Of a stretch of 64,000 nucleotides of DNA, positions 30,554-40,321 are shown piece by piece (position 1 is the stretch's first letter; each line of letters opens with the position of its first letter). The DNA is from Guillardia theta CCMP2712. Taxonomy: Eukaryota; Cryptophyceae; Pyrenomonadales; Geminigeraceae. Location of the stretch: assembly GCF_000315625.1 (NCBI RefSeq), contig NW_005434651.1, positions 595,793 through 659,792 on the forward strand, in the 5' to 3' direction. The notes beneath the pieces were generated by a model. The model was not told the DNA's origin, made no database searches, and was given only the letters and a program-made list of their open reading frames with translations. A program made the translations under genes and the position numbers.

Positions 30554-31751
30554 TTATTGTTCAGGTTCAGAATCTGATATCACCTCTACCTCTTCGCTTC
30601 TGTTGTGATAGCATGCTGGATCCAAGCTCTCCCCTGCCCCTCCCCCCTGCCCCTTCTCCTCAACGCTCTCATCCTCTTCCTCATTATCGTGAAGCTTTGC
30701 TGGGCGCCCTCCCTGCTCCTCCTGGTTTTCTCTCCTCTCCCCACCTCCATCCACATCGTCCTTCACCTTCTTGTTGCTGTCCCAGCCCACAGCAGATGCC
30801 TCATTGGTCATGTCCATTTCGTCAGCATTTCGTTTGTTTCTCTCCCCCCCTCCTCCCCCCTCCTCCACCACCAGCCTCGAAGTACAGCCCGCCTCTCCAG
30901 CGCAAAGTCCATCTTCCTCCTCCCCACCTCTCTCAGACGCTCTCTGCCCTTCTTCCGATCCCACCGGCCACAGGAATGTCCCGATCCTCGTCAGCGGGTT
31001 GTAGAAGAAAGGACGGCGTGCTCGTCGTGAGTAGAGGCAGATCCAAGGAGGAGGGACTTCGTCAGGACGGGGGATGGAAACTTGAGCGGGAGCATCCGAT
31101 AAGGTTCCCCTCCGCCCCTCCCCATCCTCCGGGAAGACCTCCAGGCACGGAGTCTCTCCTCGAGACCCCACGGGCTGCTCGCGTGCCGGCGACTCTTCAT
31201 GCCTGCTGGCCGGAGAATCGGAGCTGGAAATCTGTTGTAGGAACGAGGAGGGACAGCAGGAGGGAGGGGGGGGGAGGAGGAGGAGGAGAGCAGGAGGAGG
31301 ATGAAGTGAGAATTGCAACACGCAAAACAAGATTATCTACCTTCTTGTTCTTCTGTCGCTCTCGGACTTGTCGAATCAGATCTTCGAATGTTCGCCCACC
31401 TTGTACTTCTCCCTTGGTACTCCTGAGCCCTTACGATTAACGAGTTCCCCTCCTCCTCCTCCTCCTCCTCTCCCCCTCCCCCCTTGGTCTTCAGCTCCTC
31501 ACGTGCACTCTCTCTTCCCCTCTCCCTCTCTCCCTCTCCCTCCATTCTTTTTCGCTTCCCCTATTCTCTGTCTCGTTGTCCAGTTACTCCTCTATGCCTG
31601 CCCCCCTGCCCCTCCTTTCCTGCACTCCATCCCCTTTCCTCCCCTCCCACCGCTCGTCCGCTCCTCACCGGTCGAAGAAGTTTGCTTTAGTTCTGTTCTG
31701 CGCGTTCTGTTCCTGCGCGAGCTCTCTGATAATCTGTTTGCGGAAACTCAT
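30554..31751 (-). CDS. Small acidic protein with a degenerate WW domain
   Basis: Exon 1 starts at ATG 31751 (MSFRKQIIRELAQEQNAQ) and ends at a cg/gtgagg donor near 31672. Exon 2 (about 31345-31425) reads STKGEVQGGRTFEDLIRQV to KNKK. After a microsatellite-rich intron, exon 3 (from about 31242) contains VPPPWICLYSRRARRPFFYN and GTFLWP, a WW-like motif with both Trp positions but an atypical spacing and few acidic residues. The rest is highly charged, with a possible bipartite basic patch (NKRNADEMD, NKKVKDD), ending EVEVISDSEPEQ. TAA lies at 30554. WW modules bind Pro-rich ligands; a nuclear RNA-processing role would be a guess. Convergent with the IGPS-like gene. Confidence 0.6.
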
Positions 31752-31804
31752 TCACAATTTGACGCCGGAAACTCATTCAAAATTGGACGCCAACAGTGAT
31801 GGTG

Positions 31805-32553
31805 TTAACAAACACTGAATGAAGTTGCACGACTGACCTGAGCCCTCAGGTCATCCTCTGTCTTTGAGATCCCACGATCACATTCAGCATTGAAACGTAT
31901 GCAGAACTCCTGCGCAACGGTACCATCATGAGCAGAACAGACTCTCTCAATAGTGCCTTGTGAAGCTTCTCCAGATGTTTCTTGTCCCCTTTTATCAGAC
32001 TCTCTGGGATCCCTGAATGACAATGAGTTCAGGTTGATGACAAGCACAGGCCATTCATGTCAGGTAAGGCACCTGTGTCTTTGCAGAGCTTCTTCAATGC
32101 TGTCTCGCTCATCAGGTTGTAGTTGTATTTACCGCTGATGTGTTTGGCAACGACTGCAGCATCCTGGTTCATGACTTTGACCTGCCCATGAGATTTCATC
32201 TGACCATTCTGATGCTGCCAGATGTTTCAGAACGGAGCTTGCGAGAGTTATGCCGTCTTCACCTTCTTCAGTACGGTGCTCCGGAGACTTGAGTACATTT
32301 GTACAACTTGACCGAGCAGAGCATTCTTGCGCAGGTCACCCTCAACACAAGGTTCACGGCAGATGGGGCAGAAGTTGTGGTGCTGCAGTGACCGTCTGAT
32401 GCATAACGAGCAGAAGTTGTGGCTGCAGCCAAGAATCATGGGAGTCTTGAGGAGGTCCTTGCATAGTTGACACTTGAGGCAGTCCTTGAGGGGCTTGAAC
32501 TCTGACTTCAGTGAAGCTCTCTCCCATGCGATCTCACCTTCCATCACCTGCAT
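31805..32553 (-). CDS. Short RAD18-like E3 ligase: RING plus SAP
   Basis: Exon 1 (ATG 32553, GTG just upstream discounted) encodes a RING of the RAD18 type: LKDCLKCQLCKDLLKTP, CSHNFCSLCIRRSL, CPICREPC and the following helix DLRKNALLGQVVQMYSSL. Exon 2 starts VKVMNQDAAVVAKHISGKYN and runs into LKKLCKDTG, exon 3 GIPESLIKGDKKHLEKLHK and exon 4 EFCIRFNAECDRGISKTEDD, together a SAP-type region as in RAD18, which ubiquitinates PCNA at stalled forks. No UBZ zinc finger and no C-terminal RAD6-binding region were seen. The protein is only about 185 residues, versus roughly 400-500 in the family. The junction before EFCIRF would use a GC donor. TAG lies at 31805. This is a paralogue, a truncation, or a model missing a 3' exon. 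Confidence 0.68.
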
Positions 32554-33107
32554 CACTCTCAGCGCTGCATGCAGCTCCTGTGGCTACTGCGGTATGACTT
32601 CATGAGATGGAAGATTTGGTTTGTTGTTTGGAATATTCATGGTTAGTGGAGGAGCCGGGATCAGCAAGAGCAGCATGGAACAGAGGAGCATGAACATGAA
32701 CTAGCATGGGTAGCAGGGACCAGAGGAGCATAAATGAGCATAGATGTGCATGGAGGAGCATGGAAGAGCATCTATGAGTCAGAGTTGTCACCGGCGCCTC
32801 TCACCTAACGCGCCATTGAATGTGCAGGAACGTATGTAACGGTGGCGCGATTTACTGTAACCGAACACCAACCGTAGATAACCGTTTGGATATGAATTTT
32901 CAACCTGGAACTCCGAGGCGTGTGTACGAGGGCGAAGCGATGCACACACAACATGACCTCCGAGAGACGCAGCTCATGTCTAATGCGGTAGACACCTGTA
33001 CCATGCAGCAGGAATTGCTGATGAGGTTCGCTTGAATGGTCGGTGCTTGTAGTTCACCGTTTGTATGCTCCAAGCAAACAAGCATTGTGGGGTATGGACT
33101 CACAAGT
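32554..33107. other. Intergenic region upstream of the RAD18-like gene
   Basis: Contains a short degenerate tandem array at about 32655-32775 built on agcatg/gaggagcat units (tagatgtgcatggaggagcatgg and variants). No gene is supported. Confidence 0.5.
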
Positions 33108-33754
33108 TCAGAGGCAAGATGGATTCATTCCTTGGTCACAATCTTGTCGTTGATGCAGCACGATTCCATCGATCGCAATCGTAGACGAAAACGCAGGGAC
33201 GCAAAACGATGAGCTGGATACGATGGTATACATATTCTTGATGACAGTGTACAGATAACCTGGGACGACGGCCAAGTACGCGCAGCTCAAGGGCTGATGT
33301 ACAGCATGCAAAAAAGCACCAACACTTGAGAGAAACATGTCCTGGAGGCAGAGTGATAAAATGTGGACCAGAAAATGGATTGATTGATGAAAGCCAAGCA
33401 TCGAGGTATCGATGTTAGTATAAGCTGTTGCTGCAAATTAAGGGAGGACGGCATACCATCATGAGAAAGCGTCAAGATACGCAGAGGCACCAGCAAAACA
33501 CCGACGTCTGTTTGCAGAAAAATGAAGTAGCACATCTTCTGTGACGTAAGAACCCATATACCACCATGAAGAACAACACTGCAGGTGAGAAAGTATAATT
33601 GATTTGTGGGCCACATTCGGATCTTAGTGCTGAGTTGCATGCTGAACACGAGATCTGCTGGTTGTGAGCAAGCGCAGGGAAAGCTGTTGGCAGAAGTGTA
33701 TGCCAGCATGCGCTGAAAGTGCGCTGCCTTAAAGTCAGGAACGGAAAGTTTCAT
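33108..33754 (-). CDS. Possible hydrophobic protein, unidentified
   Basis: An ATG at 33754 opens MKLSVPDFKAAHFQRMLAYT. Splice-like signals (cctgcag, ttgcag, cctccag) then allow hydrophobic exons such as LLVPLRILTLSHDG and SCAYLAVVPGYLYTVIK, suggesting two or three membrane segments, ending near 33108. No family was recognised and the frame changes between segments, so the model is weak. It may be a real small membrane protein gene or non-coding sequence. Confidence 0.3.
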
Positions 33755-33823
33755 TATGGCAGGTCGAGGCAGGGGGAAGTGCGGATGATACTTGCCAGAA
33801 AATTTCCTTCACTTTAAAAAAAT

Positions 33824-34106
33824 CTAGTGCACTCCAGCAGAAACGGCAGCGCTCTGCTCAGAGCCAAGGTAGGACTGCATGTTTCCCTCAGTGTCGACGA
33901 GTCCGAGAGCGTTTCCAACGACGGAGCCAACAGCAACGTGGGCCTGCAAACGGCATCACGAATCAAGGGATCAACAACAAGAGATCATCGCTCACCGCAG
34001 TCACGTCAGACCAGCCAGGGGTGGGGGTGGGGTTCACATGCACAAATCCAGCAGAGCAGTTTCCCTTGTCCTGGGAAGCACAGCGGTAGACTCCGTTCCA
34101 GAGAAG
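33824..34106 (-). CDS. Two 3'-terminal exons of an unidentified gene
   Basis: Exon one starts after ttgcag at 34106 (LLWNGVYRCASQDKGNCSAG to GWSDVTA) with a gtgagc donor. Exon two follows gtttgcag (AHVAVGSVVGNALGLVDTEG to SAAVSAGVH) with TAG at 33824. The joined frame is in phase and compositionally protein-like, but no upstream exon or start could be placed and no family is recognised. Confidence 0.35.
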
Positions 34107-34830
34107 CTGCAAGACAGCGTCACATCTCAGGTCCAGTGGTGTCAACACACACACACCCTTTCTGATCGAACAAAGACATGTCACAATACATAACGATCCG
34201 TTTGAACAGTAAATCTCAGTTCTGGATTGGAGTAAAGGGGTATCACATGAGGAACGGATCACATAACAAGATTGCCACAGCCCCCAAGTTTCTCGCAAAC
34301 ACTGCTTCATAAATCACAAAGCTAGGTTCTGAGGCGGTGGATGAAGAATCATGTGGAAACATATGGGAAAGGAATGACGAGTACAAGAATTGCCTTTAAG
34401 GTACTGCGAGAAGCAAAATGCTGCAATCCGACCATATGCATGGGGCACAAGGAGACATATGTGGGATGGGACAACGAAGAGAAGAGTCTGAAGAATGATT
34501 CCAGATGACTACACAAGAGGAGAGAGGGGAGGAGAGGAGGAGGAGGAGGACTGTCGCTAGCGTTACCGCGAACATGGCGGGGCAGTCGAGGTCAAATCCA
34601 CGCGTTTCGGTACCCTATTACTAGGAGGGTACCATTGACTAAAAGTTGTACCGCTCAAAATAGATCGACCACCCTACCCCCTGTGAAAGCTTTCATCCTG
34701 TTAACGGGTCCTCACCAGTTTTTTAGACCGTTTCGAGTCAAAATGACGGTTATCGTTTTGAGAGCTAACTAAACTCACTCTTAGCTTTTATATGTAGTCA
34801 GGTGGCGTAGTTGTAGCAGGCGCCGCAGGA
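34107..34830. other. Intergenic region upstream of the Tudor-like gene
   Basis: AT-richer, with a purine stretch (34510-34550) and the paired motifs ggtacccta/gagggtacc (34610-34632) and ccaccctaccccctg (34669-34683), which resemble G/C tracts in other gaps of this window. It should contain the promoter for the gene at 34831. No coding seen. Confidence 0.5.
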
Positions 34831-36851
34831 ATGCCAGCTGGGGAAGCCTCCGCACAGGCCAGTAGGCTCAGCATGGGTCGCATGATACGTGCGGTGCAAG
34901 AAGAGCTGGAGCCCGACATACCTACCAATGCGTCATATAATGTCATTGTTGAACATGGGTTTCGTTGCTTGGGGAAAGAACCCCCAGAAGGATTGCCATT
35001 CATCCAGATGGTGCAGCGACTCTATTCCCTTATCTTTGAAGCTTCTGATTCCTTTTCATCATCTGCTTCCCCTCCTCAGACGGGGTCTGCTACTTCTACT
35101 CATACTGAGAGAGAAAATGTTGCAAATACTTCGAGAAGGGGATCGGAACAACCAGCTAGAGTCCGGATCAACCATGTTGAAGAGGATGTGCAAAGCTTTA
35201 TTCAGACGAGCTCTCAAATACCACAAGTCCAGAGGCCGCAGGTTCTAGGGCTAAACGATTCGCAAACACATTTAGAACGACAACCAGGTCCACAGCCTGT
35301 AGGGGCGAACCTGACTAATCGCATGGAAGTCAAGTGTGAGTTGGTTGACGAGGATAGCAAGTCCGTGCGAGTGTCAGACAGAAGTCTCCTTGTACCCAGT
35401 CCAGAACAGGCACCGCTAGCGACTCCTCTAAGTACAGATTCAACGCAGCAAGTTCGACCATATCATCAGTCTCAGCGCCAACATCAGATGAGAATGGCTA
35501 AGAACTCTGATCGTTGTCACAATGATGAGGGATGCAACAGAACCTTGTTTTCAACGAGCAACAATTCACGAGCAAACGCAATCAACTCTCCGGAATCACG
35601 TTCAAGCAGACAGGCTCAAGATTCTCAAAGTAACTCTTTGATCCCCAGCTTGATTCGATCTTACACGTTTATGAACAGGTGAAAGGAGATATTCCTCAGA
35701 CGATTGTTCTGATACTTCCACGGTGACGTCGAGCAACCTTGTCACGAGGAAAGGACCACAAGGTGATCTTTCTACCTCGTCCTGTCAGGCTCGACCTGAA
35801 TTGTGATTCAACATAGGCAGCCCAAGCTCAGCTGTCAGAAACTCGAGATTCGGAGAGACTTCCACAGCAGGAGAACGCTTGTTGTCTCAGGGGCTTGCTT
35901 CTAATTTCAACAGAAGAACACGAGAAACCTTCAGCTCAAACGACTTGTGTACATATCAGGCTTCAAGAGGTGATATTGAGATAGCTCCTGTTAAGTACTT
36001 GTCACGATAGATTGATTGGTCCATGTAAAACAGACTCCCGTGCTGCTGTCGAATCAAGATCATCACGTCTTCAAGGAGATGTTGCGGAGGAGATTGAGAA
36101 TGAACCCTCTTCAATGGTGAGGACTCAATCTGATCGCATGGAAGGAAGGAAAACTCACTTGTTCTTTGTACAGGAAGGTGAAGGTGCGAAAGCCATCATC
36201 TGTATCAACAACGGTAGCGGTCCAACCAGGAAGCGAAAGCGATCGTCAGTGAATGGTGGGCTTGGAAACGCAAAGCAGGTCTCTGGGAAGCGAGCGTCAA
36301 AATTGGTGCATCGGTTCATACCAAATGATCACAGGAAAGTTGAATCGGAAAAGGAAATCTTCACACAGGCTAGGATGAAGGACCTGACAGATGAGGACGT
36401 CATTCTCCTCCTGCTTCAATGCTATGGGAGAGTGATAAAGAGGAATGAGGACCCACACTTGTTTGACAACTTTCAGTGGACAGACTCTTTGAAGAGCATC
36501 TGGAAAGCCATGCACGAAGGAGTCAAACCAGCAGCTGTCAAGAAAACCTGCAATTTTTACAAGGCCTCAGTAGTCGCATGTTACTACACGCTCAGTCAGC
36601 TCAGTCCCTCTGAATCTTCTTGGTACGTTGGTAAGATAATGGACTGGGAAGAACCAGGTTTCCACATCAAATTTGTGGGTTACGAGGGCAACGAGCCAAT
36701 CGACATGGTTGGTGATCAAATCGAGTATGAGACATCGACAGAGCGGGAGCTTTGGGCTTTTGACATCTTCAATGATGTTCAAATCAAATTATTGGAAAGA
36801 CATGTCCCTGAAATCAGACACTTCTTGATGGATAAAAGAATTTTCTTCTGA
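34831..36851 (+). CDS. Probable nuclear protein with C-terminal Tudor-like region
   Basis: The ATG at 34831 opens a 283-codon frame. The first 75 residues are a helical domain (MGRMIRAVQEELEPDIP, ASYNVIVEHGF, LPFIQMVQRLYSLIFEA), followed by a long Ser/Gln/Asn-rich disordered region. After one or two short introns (about 35682-36030; an intermediate exon with NSRFGETSTAGERLLSQG is likely), the second large frame has a basic patch (TRKRKRSS), a helical domain (LTDEDVILLLLQCYGRVI) and, at the C-terminus, SSWYVGKIMDWEEPGFHIKF with YEGNEPIDM, a beta-barrel pattern typical of Tudor/chromo-barrel readers. It ends RIFF with TGA at 36849. Whether the two large frames are one gene is inferred from orientation, composition and spacing. 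Confidence 0.6.
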
Positions 36852-37471
36852 TCAAGCGAATCCAAGTTTTGTTTGTTGTTGTATGGTTGCTTAAGATTCG
36901 ATGCGTGGATTTTGAGAATGATCTTGTAATTTCATGACTAAATGAAATCAGGTGTAACCTGCGACAAGTAATGATAGTCATCCATTCGAGTCCAACTGTC
37001 ACTTGCGCTTTCTGCGAGTGGTCACTCCATCGTTTCCTTGTATCCCGACGGCTTTTGAAGACGCTACAACTATCAAGACTTCACCTTACCTTCAGTCGCC
37101 CTGCTCATGTGGGGAGAACCTCTTTCAGTAGGTCGATCGCTGAGCCCTGACGCTCTCAGCCGGCAGAGTTAGGAGCGGCGACTGTGGTAGTCTCAACGAG
37201 CGCCTGGTGTACTGAAACATCCCAGAAGCCGAGGTTGACTTCCGTCAGCAAGACTCACTTGAACGTGATGGCATGAGATCGTCAAAAGCCTTTACTGAAC
37301 CACAAGCATCCTCAGTCTCCAGCCCTCTTAAAAGGCAGGCTCCTCAGGTCAGTCCCATCGGAATACTTATCAAGACGATGATTCAGCCTCTGGGCCACTG
37401 GCCCTGGCACTGCCGTGGCTGGCCATGACAGAGTAAACGAGAGTCTGCGTCAGACGTCCGAACGCTTACGG
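36852..37471. other. Convergent 3' intergenic region
   Basis: Lies between the 3' ends of the Tudor-like gene (+) and asd (-). No open frame or repeat of note. Confidence 0.5.
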
Positions 37472-39596
37472 TTACTGCCATCTCTTCCCTTCCATGTGGC
37501 AGAGAACGATCTTCAGCATCCTGAAGGAGAGTTAGCAAGGCAACAAACTCAGAGAACCGGAGGCCATACCTTCTGACAGGCTCAGCAGCTCCCCACAACA
37601 GCTGCAGCAGCTTTGCGTCAGCGGCTCAGGGCACGAGGAAAGCTATCGGGACCTGATCTCCGACCGTGAAGCAAGTCAAGTACTCCGGGCCCAGGGTCAT
37701 CTTCCTCAGCCTTCCAACCGGGACAATCAGCTTCCCACTGCAGCCTCTGTCAGCCACGTTGACCCTCAAGACGACAGGGTCAGCACTTGACGACAGCTGG
37801 CGAGAGCTCGGCGACGGTGCTCTCCTTCGTGTTGGGGATGACGCGAACCTGTCCAGGTGATCAACGGACGGCACTGGACATCAGCGTTCTCTTGCTACCC
37901 ATTGGTTGTGCGATGCGATCGCAGCCTGCAAACTGAAAGTCAGCGCGTGCTGGCCTGTCACTGCTTCCAGCTGTCACCTCGATCTGGTCCATCGGGACAT
38001 CTTGCTTGAGCTTGATGGTGATGGCCTGCCCGGCAACTCAGAGGCTCGCAGCAGCAATCGCTCATCACCTGGCTGTGGCAGCGCATGGCGCCGATGCGGA
38101 CACACTGGCCATCGATCGGGATCTGCTCAGAGGGTGAGAACGACGTCTCCTCCTGCAGCGCTCACAGTCTGTGAAGTCCCGAGGATCTTGTTGGTCTCTG
38201 CAATCCCCTTCCACTGTGAGCAGGTGTGACAAACAACTCCCCACACGCACTGAGTCACCTCCTCCTTGGTTTGACCGTTCTCCATGGCCTGTACATCACA
38301 GAGAACTCGCTGAGTATATAACAAGTGCCCTCCTGCCGGCTCGCACGCACCTTGTCGATCCATGGGATAAGCGCTCCCGCCAGCGGGGCTCCGAAGTTCT
38401 CCTTAGGGAAAGAATCCTCCTGGTAGACCTCTGCGGCAATATGGGATTGAGGGAAGTTGGCGATCTGCTTTGCTCCTCCCACTCACTCGTGATGGCCCTG
38501 TCGAGGTCCAGGATGTTTGCGCGATCATTCTTCAACGCAGGATCCACCTGATACCCAGCTCACAAGTACGGACAAGCACGTGCAGCTCTTACAGCCCCGA
38601 GCTTCTCCATCTGCAGGACCAGCTCCCTCATGTTCTTTGCACCTGGACATGAGCGCATGAGCGCAGGGAGGAAGGGGCGACAGGACAGACAACCAGCTCC
38701 TGACGCTGCTTGATACGTCATCGAGGTCATCCACTCCACCCATCCCTTCTCGAACAGTCCCGCGAGCGCCTGCTTGTCGTGTCAACGGCAGCACGAGGGT
38801 ATCCTCCGCCTTCACCATCAGCATGAGTGAGACTGTACAGTTTCCACCGACATAGTCCCTGATGCCATCCTGAAGACCTACAGGACACCGTTCCATGTCA
38901 CTTACTCGTGCTAGTAAAATGAGCGTGACCTTTGTCGATCATCGCCCGGTTTACAGGATCCAGCACGATGATGGCATCATCCTTCATTCTCAAAGCAGAA
39001 GCAGCATCGATCCAGTATCCTAGGCATGCAGTCAACACCGTCCATTGACCACATCGTGATGGTTTCGCAGGGCCGAGGGTGCGGAGGAAGCAGGTAGACT
39101 GCAGACTGTAGGAGGCGCTTCTCCACCTTTCCATCCAGATTGACGCAGCTTGGGATGAACTTCGTTGGTGTAGTCACCTCCCTGGCAGGAAACTACGACA
39201 TCCATGGCGGATAAGTCAGCAATGCTAGAAAGCAGGGTCAGCCCCATCTTGCACGGATGTGATTAGAATCCCAAGACCTGAACGCGTCCACGAGAGGTGG
39301 GCTGCTTTGTCCCACGTTGGGTCCTTGACCACCAACATTGGAGGTTGTGAAGAAGGTGGCTTCGAAGGATCCGTCAAAGTCTTTCTCCTCCATCATCCTC
39401 TCCAGCAGCACTGAACCAACCATCCCTCTCCATCCCACGAATCCAACCTGTGAAGCGGCGGCTGTCAGAGTCTACACTGCATGCGCAGCTGGCGCATGCC
39501 CTCCCCTCCCCCCTGCTCTTCTTCTCACTTCTGAGACCCCATGGCGCCTTGCACCTCCTGCTCCCTCCTCCCTCCTCCCCTTCTCACCTTCACCAT
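37472..39596 (-). CDS. Aspartate-semialdehyde dehydrogenase, bacterial (E. coli-like) type
   Basis: NADP-dependent reduction of aspartyl-4-phosphate to aspartate semialdehyde, the branch point to Lys, Thr and Met. It starts ATG GTG AAG at 39596; exon 2 (39278-39447) reads [18 protein letters not shown] with the GxxGxxG nucleotide-binding turn. Later exons give [49 protein letters not shown] (catalytic Cys), [48 protein letters not shown] and [15 protein letters not shown] lies at 37472. About ten short introns interrupt it. It is collinear with the gamma-proteobacterial Asd subtype, suggesting ancient transfer from bacteria. No signal or transit peptide precedes the dehydrogenase at this start, so cytosolic location is likely unless an upstream exon exists. 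Confidence 0.9.
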
Positions 39597-40321
39597 GGCG
39601 AGCGTACTGTGCCAAGGAGGCGGGGCCGCCTCCCTCTAGTTCATGAAAGTTGACTAAACATTGATGCTACCCGGAACAAGTACCCTTTCCTACTTGAGTA
39701 AATAATGTATCTACTTGAGTAAATAATTTTTATGATTCTTCTGTAGGACAGCACTTTCAGGAGCTATGGGGTAAGGTAGGAAACAAAGTTTAGTCAAAAT
39801 ATTCTTACTACCCCTAGAATTAGTAAAGTAAAACATTTCTTCCGATTCACATAGTCCATTCGGAGGACAGCAAATCCCCTGCACGAGCTACCCCACCCCA
39901 CCAACTAGAGGGTCATCCCTCGATTTTAGTCTATAATATAATATTACTTAACTTCCCTATTACATATTTTAGTTAATTATTTAAAGGAGTCCACCCCTCT
40001 GATTAGAGATTCCCACCCCTACCCCCAAACCCTCCTGTCACCACCCCTCGGGTCCTTCGCTGGCTAGGCACCCTCGGGGTCGACCTCCATCCTCTTTCTG
40101 AGAACCGTCCGGCTTTCGCTCTTTCCCTTCCTCCCTCCCTCCCTGCGTTCCTCCTCTCCCCCGCCTCCCTCCTCCCCCAACCCTTTCCCTCATTGCCTCC
40201 CACCTGCACGCTTCCCATTGCTCATCCTGCACCAATTTGTCTCTTCTCCTCTTCATCTTCTTTTTGTGAACTGTTCGCTTTTTCTCCAGCTTGGTGCACC
40301 CGAACGTAACCTTCATAGACC
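39597..40321. other. Divergent intergenic region between asd and ZC3H14-like
   Basis: Should contain both promoters. AT-rich in the middle (39650-39990), with a tandem ctacttgagtaaataat repeat near 39691-39728, and C-rich tracts (ccacccctacccccaaacc, about 40012-40031) towards the right. No coding seen. Confidence 0.55.
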
